A stretch of 7,714 nucleotides of DNA, from contig CAKQCV010000095.1 in assembly GCA_934217675.1 (NCBI GenBank), forward strand, positions 1 through 7,714, given 5' to 3'. Positions 1-7,473 of the stretch are shown here, one piece after another. The DNA is from an uncultured Prevotella sp. (GTDB taxonomy: Bacteria > Bacteroidota > Bacteroidia > Bacteroidales > Bacteroidaceae). The notes beneath the pieces are model-generated. The model was not told the origin of the DNA and ran no database searches. It saw only the letters and a list, made by a program, of their open reading frames with translations. Each line of letters opens with the position of its first letter. The stretch's first letter is position 1. The translations under genes and the position numbers were made by a program.

Positions 1-121
<121 letters not shown>

Positions 122-160
122 TTAATTATTTCTTTTGGTTGCTTTCGCAATCCGACATCT

Positions 161-210
161 AAAAAGCAAATGGCATGCCATAGGAGTTATAATGTCCTTT
201 GGCATGCCAT
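161..210 (-). terminator. Rho-independent terminator of the YeiH-family gene
   Basis: Read on the minus strand, ATGGCATGCCA (210-200) pairs with TGGCATGCCAT (180-170) to give an 11-bp stem. After one A-A mismatch, AGGA pairs with TCCT for four more pairs, closing a 9-nt loop (CATTATAAC). The stem is followed at once by TTTGCTTTTT (down to 161), a U-rich tail in the minus-strand transcript. The hairpin lies about 50 bp past the stop codon of the YeiH-family gene and about 70 bp before the dnaK start, so it should separate the two transcripts. Each arm is itself a perfect palindrome (TGGCATGCCA). On the plus strand no T-run follows the stem, so the direction is minus. Confidence 0.8.
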
Positions 211-260
211 CTTGTCATATAGTGTCAGAATAATTCTCTGTCAACCATCCAATCTGTCAG

Positions 261-1343
261 TCAGACAGCAAAGATATATGCCAGACTTATACAACTGATA
301 CTAATCCAAAGCATTACCCCTTGGATGAGTGGCTTTATTCCAACGCTGCGCAGTGTATCTTTTGTTAGTGATGCTCCAATAAAGAATAATGACAGCGTGA
401 TAATATGCTTTGCAAGTTTATTGATTGTACCGCTGAATTCACTGCCAATATTAGCCACATGTTCACCAACCAGTGCTGCATTATTTATTATATATGTATT
501 AACGGCTATTGCAATAATAAACCAAATAATAAATTTTGGTATGCAGCTATACCATGGCTTTACGTTTCCCTCGGTGCCGGCAAGCGATTTTCTGAAGAAG
601 AAAGGTGTGAGAATGGCGAGTACAACAATCCATAATGCTCTTGTAAGCTTGATTGTCGTTGCCACTTCCAATGCGCTGACCCCTTGTAGCTTGACAAGTT
701 CCGGATGCATCTGGTCGTAGGCCGCTCCCGCACCAACTACAGATGATGTGTCGTGTATGGCAATAGCTGCCCACATGCCAAACTGTTTCATTGTAAGTCC
801 GAGAGCATCACCGATATATGGAAAGATAAAGAGTGCAATGCCATTAAGTACGAAAACCACTCCTAATGCAACCGACATGCTTTCTGCTTTAGCCCGAATT
901 ATCGGTCCCACTGCAGCAATTGCCGATCCGCCACAAATTGCAGTTCCAGAGCTTAACAGATAACTTGTTTGGGAGTCAACTTTCAGCAGTTTTCTCCCGA
1001 ACAGCCATCCGAGGGCAAGTGTGCCAAACACGCTGACAATGGTAAACAACATACCATCGGCACCCGATGCAAGAGCTTTATCCACATTCATTCCGAAACC
1101 AAGCCCAATAACGGAATACTGAAGAAGTTTCTTTGACATGGTCTTGTTGAAATCTGGGAATGCCTTTCCTGCCAACATGGCAAATGCAAATCCTATGGCA
1201 AGAGCCGCAGGCGATGTTATGATGTGTGCAGTCCAGGCAAAAGCTCCTAAATCTACGTGGAATACTTCTTCTGTGAAGCCTAATAGTAACGACACACTAA
1301 TTAAAACTACAATGATGATGTAGCTAATTTCACTTTTTCTCAT
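261..1343 (-). CDS. YeiH/UPF0324 family putative sulfate exporter, integral membrane protein
   Basis: This 360-residue protein is highly hydrophobic, with roughly nine to eleven predicted membrane segments (for example residues 6-22, 44-59, 97-117, 156-176, 234-250, 268-285, 310-328 and 338-358). It carries the signature of the UPF0324/Cons_hypoth698 family: the glycine-rich SSGTAICGGSAIAA (131-144), AIHDTSSVVGAG (195-206) and KLTRAL (232-237). Database annotations call the family a putative sulfate exporter; the substrate is not established, and nothing here adds to that. It would act in the inner membrane. The longest ORF starts 12 codons earlier (1379), but that start falls inside the promoter box at 1377-1384, while the ATG at 1343 gives the typical N-terminus MRKSEISY followed by a membrane segment; I therefore choose 1343. 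It lies 67 bp after the GH127 gene on the same strand but seems to have its own promoter and terminator. Its neighbours give no functional link. Confidence 0.92.
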   Translation of the reverse strand: MRKSEISYIIIVVLISVSLLLGFTEEVFHVDLGAFAWTAHIITSPAALAIGFAFAMLAGKAFPDFNKTMSKKLLQYSVIGLGFGMNVDKALASGADGMLFTIVSVFGTLALGWLFGRKLLKVDSQTSYLLSSGTAICGGSAIAAVGPIIRAKAESMSVALGVVFVLNGIALFIFPYIGDALGLTMKQFGMWAAIAIHDTSSVVGAGAAYDQMHPELVKLQGVSALEVATTIKLTRALWIVVLAILTPFFFRKSLAGTEGNVKPWYSCIPKFIIWFIIAIAVNTYIINNAALVGEHVANIGSEFSGTINKLAKHIITLSLFFIGASLTKDTLRSVGIKPLIQGVMLWISISCISLAYIFAV

Positions 1344-1376
1344 ACTTTTTTCTTTATAATTATAATTTTCCGCTTG

Positions 1377-1384
1377 CAAAGTTA
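1377..1384 (-). promoter_or_regulatory. Bacteroidetes-type -7 promoter box for the YeiH-family gene
   Basis: The minus strand reads TAACTTTG, an exact match to the Bacteroidetes sigma-70 (sigma-ABfr) -7 consensus TAnnTTTG. It sits 33 bp before the ATG at 1343, which leaves room for a short leader. No convincing TTTG -33 box is found at the usual spacing, as is common for these promoters. The box argues against the longer N-terminal start at 1379. Confidence 0.6.
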
Positions 1385-1410
1385 ATTATAATTAATGAGA
1401 AAATGAGTTT

Positions 1411-3483
1411 TTATTTATCCAGTAGTGACAGGTTTTGTATGAACCATACGTTCATTTCATTGGCTCCACGATGATTCCAAGCATAGTATGGGATTAGCGT
1501 TAGTGGCATCTCCTTTACGCTTATTCCTCCATTGGTAGACTCTTCTAAGGTCTGTGCAGAAGTGCGTATAGCCTTAACTTTGAATGCTGGAGCATTTTTT
1601 GTTTCGGTATTGTTTATGCTATAGTTGTCAACAACAGTAAATTTAGGAGTTTTGTTGATAACTGTGTGCAAAACTTGTTCTCCATTATTGTCTACCGCTT
1701 CAGCACAATAAACCAGCGGACCGCGTTCAACGGCAACTTTTCCCTTGTCGTCAGCTACGTTTTTATTAGCTACGACCGTGCGCACTGGCATGTCAAAATG
1801 TATACGCACCACATCACCTTTCTTTATCCCTTTTACAGGCATGTATCCTTTGTTAGCTGCAATGTCGGCAGAAATAACCTTGTTATTCACACTAACAGAA
1901 TACTTTGGAGCCTCCTTGTCGCTATAACTGTAAAGGTCGCTTGGCACCACATTGCCGCGTACCCATCCTGGAATTCTTACAAGCAGATTGGTACCCTTCG
2001 CATCACATTTTTTCACCGTAATCTTTATATCCCCATTCCAAGGATATTCAGTAGTTTCTTCTATAACAACGCTTTTCCCGTTAACCTTTATTTCCGAGGT
2101 GTTTCCGGCAAACAGGTTCACATATATATTATTGTCTTTTACTCCATACAGATACCCAGGTACAGATGGAATAAAGCGCGACAGGTTGCTTGGGCAGCAA
2201 GCGCATCCGAACCATGGTTGGCGAGTCAAGGTATTGTCGGCATTAAACTTGTATTTGCCATCGCTTGACAGAGGGTTAGGGTAGAAGAACCTTCCGCCGT
2301 CCATGCTCATACCTGAAATTACACCGTTGTATAGAGTGCGCTCCATGCAGTCTATATATTTGCTTTCGCCATGCAACAAGAACATGCGTTCAAAGAGATA
2401 CACCATTGATATCGCAGCGCAAGTCTCATTGTATGCCGTCATGTTTGGCAGTTCATAGTTACTGCCAAAAGCTTCTCCCCAGTGTTTTGCTCCCACACCA
2501 CCAGTCAGGTAATACTTTTTTGCCACGATATTGTCAAAGATACGGTCTATAGTCTTTATGTATGCCGAATCCTTTGTCAGTGCTGCAACATCCGCAATTC
2601 CGGCATACATATATCCGGCTCTTACGGCATGTCCTACAGCTTCAGTCTGTTCCAATATCGGTTTGTCGCTTTGTGAGTAAGCCTGGCGTTTGGCTGTTTT
2701 TCCACGATAGTCAAGCAGATATTTAGCCTCGTCAAGATATTTTTTTTCGCCAGTGATAGTGTAGAGTCTTGCTAAAGCCATCTCTGCGATTTGGTGTCCT
2801 GGCACAACGGTAGCTTGTCCGTTTCCTGCTCCAACCTCACGGCATACACAGTCGGCATACCGGCAAGCTATGTTGAGAAATTTCTTGCTGCCTGTTGCTT
2901 GATAGTGGGCGCAAGCAGCATCAACCATGTGTCCCAGATTGTATAGCTCGTGGCTAAGGTCTTCTTCCTTTTCCCAACGCTTCTTGCCCGACCACTGGTG
3001 CGGATGCTGCGGATTGATGGTTCTGGCGGTATAGAGGTATCCGTCTGGTTCCTGTGCCGCTGCCACTATGTTGAGCACGCTGTCCACGTATGCCTTCAGT
3101 TTCTTGTCAGGATAGCTTTGCAAGATATAGCTTGCTCCTTCGATGGTTTTATATACATCAGTATCATCAAACGAATATCCCATAAATTTTGCCACATCCC
3201 ATTCTTTAGTGTCGAGAGCTTTGTGTCCAGGATGCTTCAGCGTATATGCCGCCATCTCAAAATTCTTGTATCTATGTTCGCTTTCACATTTGCTGAAAGC
3301 CAATGGTATTGTAATATCCCTCACTGCCTTCAGGCGTGCACCCCAAAAAGTGTTTGGAGATATTTTAACGCTTGTGAACGGAACCTGAGTGAATGGATAT
3401 CCATTCGTTAGTGCCTTTTGTGCCTTTGCCGGTGATGCGAAAAGAATTGCAGCAATCACGGCAGAAAGAAAAATTTTCTTCAT
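1411..3483 (-). CDS. Secreted GH127-type (DUF1680) beta-L-arabinofuranosidase
   Basis: This 690-residue protein has a clear type I signal peptide (residues 1-21, MKKIFLSAVIAAILF core, cleavage after AKA), so it is probably periplasmic. The mature part follows the GH127 plan: an (alpha/alpha)6 barrel to about residue 450, then beta-sandwich domains, including the conserved AVERGPLVYCAEAVDN (584-599). Family landmarks are SHELYNLGHMVDAA (177-190), GHAVRAGYMYAG (284-295), GGVGAKHWGEAFG (328-340), YNETCAA (351-357) and WFGCACCPSN (424-433). By comparison with Bifidobacterium HypBA1 (E322, E338, C340, C417, C418), E337, E353, C355, C429 and C430 are the likely active site: C429 as nucleophile, E353 as acid/base, and E353/C355/C429/C430 as zinc ligands. 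The enzyme would release beta-linked L-arabinofuranose from pectic side chains or hydroxyproline-linked arabinosides. GH146 shares these motifs and cannot be excluded. It is divergent from the GH51 gene. All catalytic residues are present and the length is normal. Confidence 0.94.
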   Translation of the reverse strand: MKKIFLSAVIAAILFASPAKAQKALTNGYPFTQVPFTSVKISPNTFWGARLKAVRDITIPLAFSKCESEHRYKNFEMAAYTLKHPGHKALDTKEWDVAKFMGYSFDDTDVYKTIEGASYILQSYPDKKLKAYVDSVLNIVAAAQEPDGYLYTARTINPQHPHQWSGKKRWEKEEDLSHELYNLGHMVDAACAHYQATGSKKFLNIACRYADCVCREVGAGNGQATVVPGHQIAEMALARLYTITGEKKYLDEAKYLLDYRGKTAKRQAYSQSDKPILEQTEAVGHAVRAGYMYAGIADVAALTKDSAYIKTIDRIFDNIVAKKYYLTGGVGAKHWGEAFGSNYELPNMTAYNETCAAISMVYLFERMFLLHGESKYIDCMERTLYNGVISGMSMDGGRFFYPNPLSSDGKYKFNADNTLTRQPWFGCACCPSNLSRFIPSVPGYLYGVKDNNIYVNLFAGNTSEIKVNGKSVVIEETTEYPWNGDIKITVKKCDAKGTNLLVRIPGWVRGNVVPSDLYSYSDKEAPKYSVSVNNKVISADIAANKGYMPVKGIKKGDVVRIHFDMPVRTVVANKNVADDKGKVAVERGPLVYCAEAVDNNGEQVLHTVINKTPKFTVVDNYSINNTETKNAPAFKVKAIRTSAQTLEESTNGGISVKEMPLTLIPYYAWNHRGANEMNVWFIQNLSLLDK

Positions 3484-3523
3484 GAATAGTGTTTATAGTT
3501 AATAGTTGAACAATTTTGTATGG

Positions 3524-3531
3524 CAAAGTTA
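3524..3531 (-). promoter_or_regulatory. Bacteroidetes-type -7 promoter box for the GH127 gene
   Basis: The minus strand reads TAACTTTG, identical to the box before the YeiH-family gene and matching TAnnTTTG. It lies 40 bp upstream of the GH127 ATG at 3483, implying a short A/T-rich leader with no Shine-Dalgarno sequence. No good TTTG is present at the -33 position, so the promoter may be weak or need an activator; that last point is inference. Confidence 0.6.
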
Positions 3532-3546
3532 CAATAATAATAATTT

Positions 3547-3589
3547 ATATGCCATTGTTGCAGTGAGGAAAATCGTGCAATGTTGATAT
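3547..3589. promoter_or_regulatory. Imperfect dyad between the divergent GH127 and GH51 promoters (possible operator)
   Basis: The left half ATAT-gc-CATTG-tt-GCA (3547-3562) mirrors the right half TGCAATG-ttg-ATAT (3576-3589) when both small interruptions are allowed. The dyad centre is near 3568, between the two divergent -7 boxes, which is where a shared regulator could bind. The match is imperfect and the region is A/T-rich, so it may be chance. The rest of the 199-bp intergenic region (3484-3682) holds only the two promoters and A/T-rich leaders; I see no gene in it. Confidence 0.25.
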
Positions 3590-3616
3590 GTGTACCTTTT
3601 TTCTCAATTTCTTTCC

Positions 3617-3645
3617 TTGTATGACGAATTTGTGCTTTATCTTTG
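3617..3645 (+). promoter_or_regulatory. Promoter of the GH51 gene (-33 TTG, -7 TATCTTTG)
   Basis: TATCTTTG at 3638-3645 matches the Bacteroidetes -7 consensus TAnnTTTG. TTG at 3617-3619 lies 18 bp before it and fits the -33 element. The ATG follows 37 bp after the box, with an A/T-rich leader and no Shine-Dalgarno sequence. This is the best-formed promoter in the window. Confidence 0.65.
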
Positions 3646-3682
3646 CAGGTATAAACATAATCATAATTAAATCATAAATTAA

Positions 3683-6127
3683 ATGAACAGAAAACATTTT
3701 CTTTTCTCTGTATTCTTGGCATCGGCATTTGCTGCCAATGCCCAGGTGAATATAAATGTGGATGTGGCTAAACCGGGAGTGAAAGTTGCTCCAGATCTTT
3801 ATGGAATATTTTATGAAGACATAAACCACGCTGCTGACGGTGGACTATATGCTGAACTTATCAGCAACCGCTCGTTTGAAGATGCTGAACTTAAGAACTT
3901 GCCAACATGGAAGACTGTGGGTGAGAATGGTGCAGTAGTGAAATCTGAAATCATAACCAAGGGCTTGTTGAATAAAGTGCAAGGCAAAGCTCTACAGGTT
4001 ACGGTGAATGCAACCTCCGAGTCTTTGGCTTCGATAATAAACCAAGGCTATTGGGGAATTAATGTGGTGCAGGGCAGAGAGTATAAACTTTCGTTTTGGG
4101 CAAAGGGCAGCTATAAAGGCAACCTGAAGGCAAGGCTCACCGATGCAACAGGAAAGGATATATATGCAGAAACAACTGTTGTTGCAGGAAAACTGAACGG
4201 TAAATGGACAAAATACACAGCCACGCTGAAAGCTGATGCCAATAATCCAAAGGCGCAGTTTGCCATTGTTGCCGACGGTAAGGGCACTATAGCTATGGAT
4301 GTGGTTAGCTTGTTTCCGCCTACATTCAAGAACCGCGAGAACGGTTGTCGTCCCGACTTGGCACAGATGCTGTATGAACTGCATCCTAAGTTTATGCGCT
4401 TTCCGGGAGGATGTTTTGTTGAGGGACAGGATTCTCCCGACAATGCCTTTAGATGGGAGCGCACTATCGGACCGATAGAGCAACGCCGAGGACACGAAAA
4501 CGTGAACTGGGGATATCGTACAAGCGATGGACTTGGTTTTCATGAATATTTGCAACTTGCCGAAGATCTTAATGCCAAACCGCTTTATGTAGTGAACGTT
4601 GGGTTGTGGCATGGAGGCAAAACTGCTGTAGAAGATTTGCAGCCCTGGATTGACGAATGTCTGAATGCACTGGAGTATGCCAATGGTCCGGTAACATCAA
4701 AATATGGTGCTCTAAGAGCTAAAAACGGACATCCGGAGCCTTTCAATATCGAGTATCTTGAGATTGGAAACGAAAACAATCAAGATAATCCTTCGCAACA
4801 GAGTGACCGCTACTACGAGCGTTTCAAAAAATTCAAGGATGCTGTGCTTGCCAAATATCCAAAAATGCATCTTATTGGAAATGTGGCAGCATGGGGCACT
4901 GATGAACCGAAATGGAAGAGTACGGAGAGTGTGGAACTTGTTGATGAACATTATTACCGGAATCCTGCCTGGTTTGCCGAAAACTTTAATAAATACGACA
5001 CCTACGATCGTCGTGGACCTAAAGTCTATGCTGGCGAGTATGCTGTAACAAGTGGCTTCGGAAATATGGGATCGTTGGATGCCGCTCTTGGCGAGGCTGT
5101 ATATATGATGGGAATAGAGAAAAATTCGGATATCGTGACCATGGCTTCATATGCTCCAATCTTTGCAAACTTGGATAACCGCAAGTGGGCACCAGACATG
5201 ATACAGTTTGTTTCAGACCGCGCATTTGGCACTCCTTCTTACTATGTGCAGAACATGATGGCAAACAATATCGGAACAAGGGTCTTGCCAGTAAGCCAAC
5301 AGTCGCCTTATATTTATAAGGAAGAGAAAATGAAACCTGCTGTATGTCGTGTCGGCATAGGGACTTATGCCACACAGTCATCATTCCAAGACCTTGGATA
5401 TACTGACGACAAAGGCAATGCTCTTCCTGCCACATTACAGTTGCAGCCTGTTGATTTGAACGGCTCATGGAATGTTGAGGGCGATATAATAAGCCAGACA
5501 AGCAGCAAAACAGAATGTATGCGACTGAATCCTGGTACAATAAACAGCGATGGATATATATATAAGGTAAAGGCAAGGAAAAATTCAGGCAAGGAGGGGT
5601 TCCTCATTGTGTTTAACTATGTTGATGAAAAGAATTATTGCTGGCTAAACATCGGTGGATGGGACAACACCAAGAGTGCCATTCAGCAGACGCTGAACGG
5701 TGGAAGAACGCAGCTCGCCACGGCTCCCGTAAAGATAGAGCAGGGCAGGTGGTATGATGTTGAACTGAAGGTGGTTGGCGACAGTATCTTTGCAAAACTT
5801 GACGGCAAGCAGATTTTTGCCACCAAGATAAAGAGTAATGTTAAACCTGGAATATTCTCTACGGCAACGCTTGATGAAAACACAGGGGAGGTTATTCTGA
5901 AGATTGCCAATACAAGCAATGAGAATACTACGGCAAAGATTGCTCTCAAGGGCAAGACGATAAACAGCGGAAAACTAATACGCCTGTCTTCAAAGAATGG
6001 TTCTGACGAGAACAACATAAATAATCCTACGAATGTTTATCCTGTTGAGACTTTTGTTACTACAACAAAGGATGGGTTGGAAATGGAAATTCCATCAACA
6101 TCGTTGAATATACTGAGATTGAAATAG
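3683..6127 (+). CDS. Secreted GH51 alpha-L-arabinofuranosidase with inserted carbohydrate-binding-like modules
   Basis: This 814-residue protein starts with a type I signal peptide (1-20, cleavage after ANA). Its GH51 hallmarks are GIFYEDINHAADGGLYAELI (41-60), FMRFPGGCFVEG (237-248), YLEIGNEN (358-365) with probable acid/base E364, and VYAGEYAV (448-455) with probable nucleophile E452. Residues about 95-212 (QGYWGINVVQGREYKLSFWA and following) look like a CBM_4_9-type jelly-roll set before the main (beta/alpha)8 barrel. Residues about 552-716 (RVGIGTYATQ to YDVELKVVGDSIFAKLDGKQ) look like a concanavalin/LamG-type sandwich. The GH51 C-terminal beta-domain appears to resume at 718-814 (TLDENTGEVILKIANTS, SLNILRLK), so the LamG-like part is an insertion in that domain. 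The enzyme would remove alpha-L-arabinofuranosyl residues from arabinan, arabinogalactan or arabinoxylan, in the periplasm or outside the cell. It is divergent from GH127 and ends in a strong terminator. Module borders are approximate; the family call is firm. Confidence 0.95.
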   Translation: MNRKHFLFSVFLASAFAANAQVNINVDVAKPGVKVAPDLYGIFYEDINHAADGGLYAELISNRSFEDAELKNLPTWKTVGENGAVVKSEIITKGLLNKVQGKALQVTVNATSESLASIINQGYWGINVVQGREYKLSFWAKGSYKGNLKARLTDATGKDIYAETTVVAGKLNGKWTKYTATLKADANNPKAQFAIVADGKGTIAMDVVSLFPPTFKNRENGCRPDLAQMLYELHPKFMRFPGGCFVEGQDSPDNAFRWERTIGPIEQRRGHENVNWGYRTSDGLGFHEYLQLAEDLNAKPLYVVNVGLWHGGKTAVEDLQPWIDECLNALEYANGPVTSKYGALRAKNGHPEPFNIEYLEIGNENNQDNPSQQSDRYYERFKKFKDAVLAKYPKMHLIGNVAAWGTDEPKWKSTESVELVDEHYYRNPAWFAENFNKYDTYDRRGPKVYAGEYAVTSGFGNMGSLDAALGEAVYMMGIEKNSDIVTMASYAPIFANLDNRKWAPDMIQFVSDRAFGTPSYYVQNMMANNIGTRVLPVSQQSPYIYKEEKMKPAVCRVGIGTYATQSSFQDLGYTDDKGNALPATLQLQPVDLNGSWNVEGDIISQTSSKTECMRLNPGTINSDGYIYKVKARKNSGKEGFLIVFNYVDEKNYCWLNIGGWDNTKSAIQQTLNGGRTQLATAPVKIEQGRWYDVELKVVGDSIFAKLDGKQIFATKIKSNVKPGIFSTATLDENTGEVILKIANTSNENTTAKIALKGKTINSGKLIRLSSKNGSDENNINNPTNVYPVETFVTTTKDGLEMEIPSTSLNILRLK

Positions 6128-6151
6128 TAAAGGCTATGGTTTAGCATTGAT

Positions 6152-6214
6152 AAGCTTGCCGCTTAGCAGTTGTAAAATGGCAATATACAACTGTTAAGCG
6201 GCAAGCTTTATTTT
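6152..6214 (+). terminator. Rho-independent terminator after the GH51 gene
   Basis: The left arm (6152-6174, beginning AAGCTTGCCGCTTAG) pairs with the right arm (6186-6208, ending AAGCGGCAAGCTT) over 23 positions. The only irregularity is a G facing a T, which is a G-U wobble in the plus-strand RNA. The loop is 11 nt (AAATGGCAATA). A T-rich tail, TTTATTTT, runs from 6207 to 6214. On the minus strand the same position becomes an A-C mismatch and the stem is followed by ATCAATGC rather than a T-run, so the element favours plus-strand transcripts. It could still partly stop the convergent DUF4861 transcript, whose stop codon lies 22 bp beyond. Confidence 0.88.
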
Positions 6215-6236
6215 AGAAATATGTGGTGTTGGCTGT

Positions 6237-7457
6237 TTAGTATACTTTTGTAAGCAGCGGATTCTTGCTGTTGTTGATAAATGTACCGATTTGGTTAAGC
6301 CATGTCTGTTGGTCGGCAGTGCCACTCTTACACCAAGATGCACCGAACCAATAGCTCACTTTCTCGCCACTCTTCACACAGCGTCTCACTCCAATGGCAT
6401 TGCCTGTGATTCCCTGTTTCTTATGCCAAGGATCCGGAATGAATGTCGTCTTGTCTGCCCCATTGGGAAATACCACACCTACATAAATCTCGAAGTTGTG
6501 CTTCCGGGCATCGTCTGTCGGGTCGCTGTAGGCGATGAAGTCTCTGCCTATGATGAGGCTTTCTGCTTTCTCGTCGTGCACCACAAAGCCACCAGCAACA
6601 TCCACAGCATCCTTCACTCCGTCATACCACACTGTTATATTGTTGAAATGCGCCCCTTTGTCGAGAGTTATCCTTCTGTGTTCCGTAATCTCGCTGCCGG
6701 CAATATTCACGGTAGGGTAGACGAGATCAAACGTTATGCGCAGCGGACCATTGTCAAGCACCTGGTATTCCTTGTAGCACCATGGCATTACGATGCTGTC
6801 GCCAAGCATGATGGCAGGAGTGCCGCAACCCAAACTCGGTCCCACATTGTAGCAGTCCAGTCCTCTGCCGTGGTCAATATGAAAGGATTTTGTGTCGAAG
6901 GCTGCATTTGCCTCCTCCTTCTTATCCTGACGATTCAGGTCTTCACGCAGCTTGCATGCCTCCTTATGGAGTTCATAGCGATGGCGCACATCGAGTTGGT
7001 CGGTAGATTTCATCCACACGTCGAAGCCGAAAGCCTTTTCTCCGCTTTTTTGCAGAGCTGGACCATAGGCGCGGTATGCGCAGATGTCGTTCTCCCAAGT
7101 GAAGTCATCGGCACGCCAATGTGAGAAATATCCGTCAACATAGCTTCTGTATTCCTGTGGCGTTCCGGCTTCCACCGTGAAATATGCCTTTGCATCAGGC
7201 ATCACGGCTGCCTCTACGAGTAGTAGATTGTCGTGGGTCAGTTGGCTTGCCACTTCCTGGTTGTACATATCCTTCACCACGAGTTTGGTTCCTTCCTTCA
7301 CGCCAAGTTTCTTCCAAATATCTTTTGCTTTGAACTCAACCACTTCAAGACGTTGCCTTGCTGTGGGGTTTTCAACACAAAGCGACACCGCTGCATGGGC
7401 ATCGATATCCATGAGCAGTGTCAGCAATAGTGTTATGAACGTAATTCTAACCTTCAT
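6237..7457 (-). CDS. Secreted DUF4861 domain protein, pectin-locus associated, function unknown
   Basis: This 406-residue protein has a signal peptide (1-22, hydrophobic ITFITLLLTLLM, cleavage after AHA). The rest matches the DUF4861 family as I know it from Bacteroidetes polysaccharide loci. Recognisable blocks are RADDFTWENDICAYRAYGPAL (115-135; family-typical DDF.WEND), SFHIDHGRGLDCYNVGPSLGCG (191-212) and MPWCYKEYQVLDNGPLRITFDL (224-245), followed by a beta-rich half ending at VSYWFGASW (367-375). The many D, E, H, W and Y residues in the first two blocks could form a carbohydrate active site, but that is inference; I know of no assured reaction. Its start lies 16 bp after the stop of the GH105 gene on the same strand, so the two are almost certainly co-transcribed and probably work on the same rhamnogalacturonan-derived oligosaccharides. 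No Shine-Dalgarno sequence is seen before the ATG at 7457. It is convergent with the GH51 gene. Length is typical and no frame damage is seen. Confidence 0.9.
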   Translation of the reverse strand: MKVRITFITLLLTLLMDIDAHAAVSLCVENPTARQRLEVVEFKAKDIWKKLGVKEGTKLVVKDMYNQEVASQLTHDNLLLVEAAVMPDAKAYFTVEAGTPQEYRSYVDGYFSHWRADDFTWENDICAYRAYGPALQKSGEKAFGFDVWMKSTDQLDVRHRYELHKEACKLREDLNRQDKKEEANAAFDTKSFHIDHGRGLDCYNVGPSLGCGTPAIMLGDSIVMPWCYKEYQVLDNGPLRITFDLVYPTVNIAGSEITEHRRITLDKGAHFNNITVWYDGVKDAVDVAGGFVVHDEKAESLIIGRDFIAYSDPTDDARKHNFEIYVGVVFPNGADKTTFIPDPWHKKQGITGNAIGVRRCVKSGEKVSYWFGASWCKSGTADQQTWLNQIGTFINNSKNPLLTKVY

Positions 7458-7473
7458 TTCTGATTAAGTTGTT

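Noticed and set aside
254..268. Small dyad CTGTC-AGTCA-GACAG overlapping the stop codon of the YeiH-family gene as a terminator or binding site.
   Set aside because: The stem is only 5 bp with no T-run on either strand, and a far stronger terminator lies 50 bp downstream.
1666..2268. Long plus-strand ORF (200 residues) inside the GH127 gene.
   Set aside because: It lies antisense to a gene with complete catalytic motifs; its translation shows no family motif or low-complexity domain pattern and no start signal.
3992..4612. Minus-strand ORFs inside the GH51 gene.
   Set aside because: They overlap conserved GH51 sequence in the other strand and show no motif of their own.
6291..7124. Plus-strand ORF of 277 residues antisense to the DUF4861 gene.
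   Set aside because: The minus-strand frame has a signal peptide and DUF4861 blocks over the same span; the plus-strand reading is rich in Cys, His and Val with no recognisable domain, as expected of a shadow ORF.
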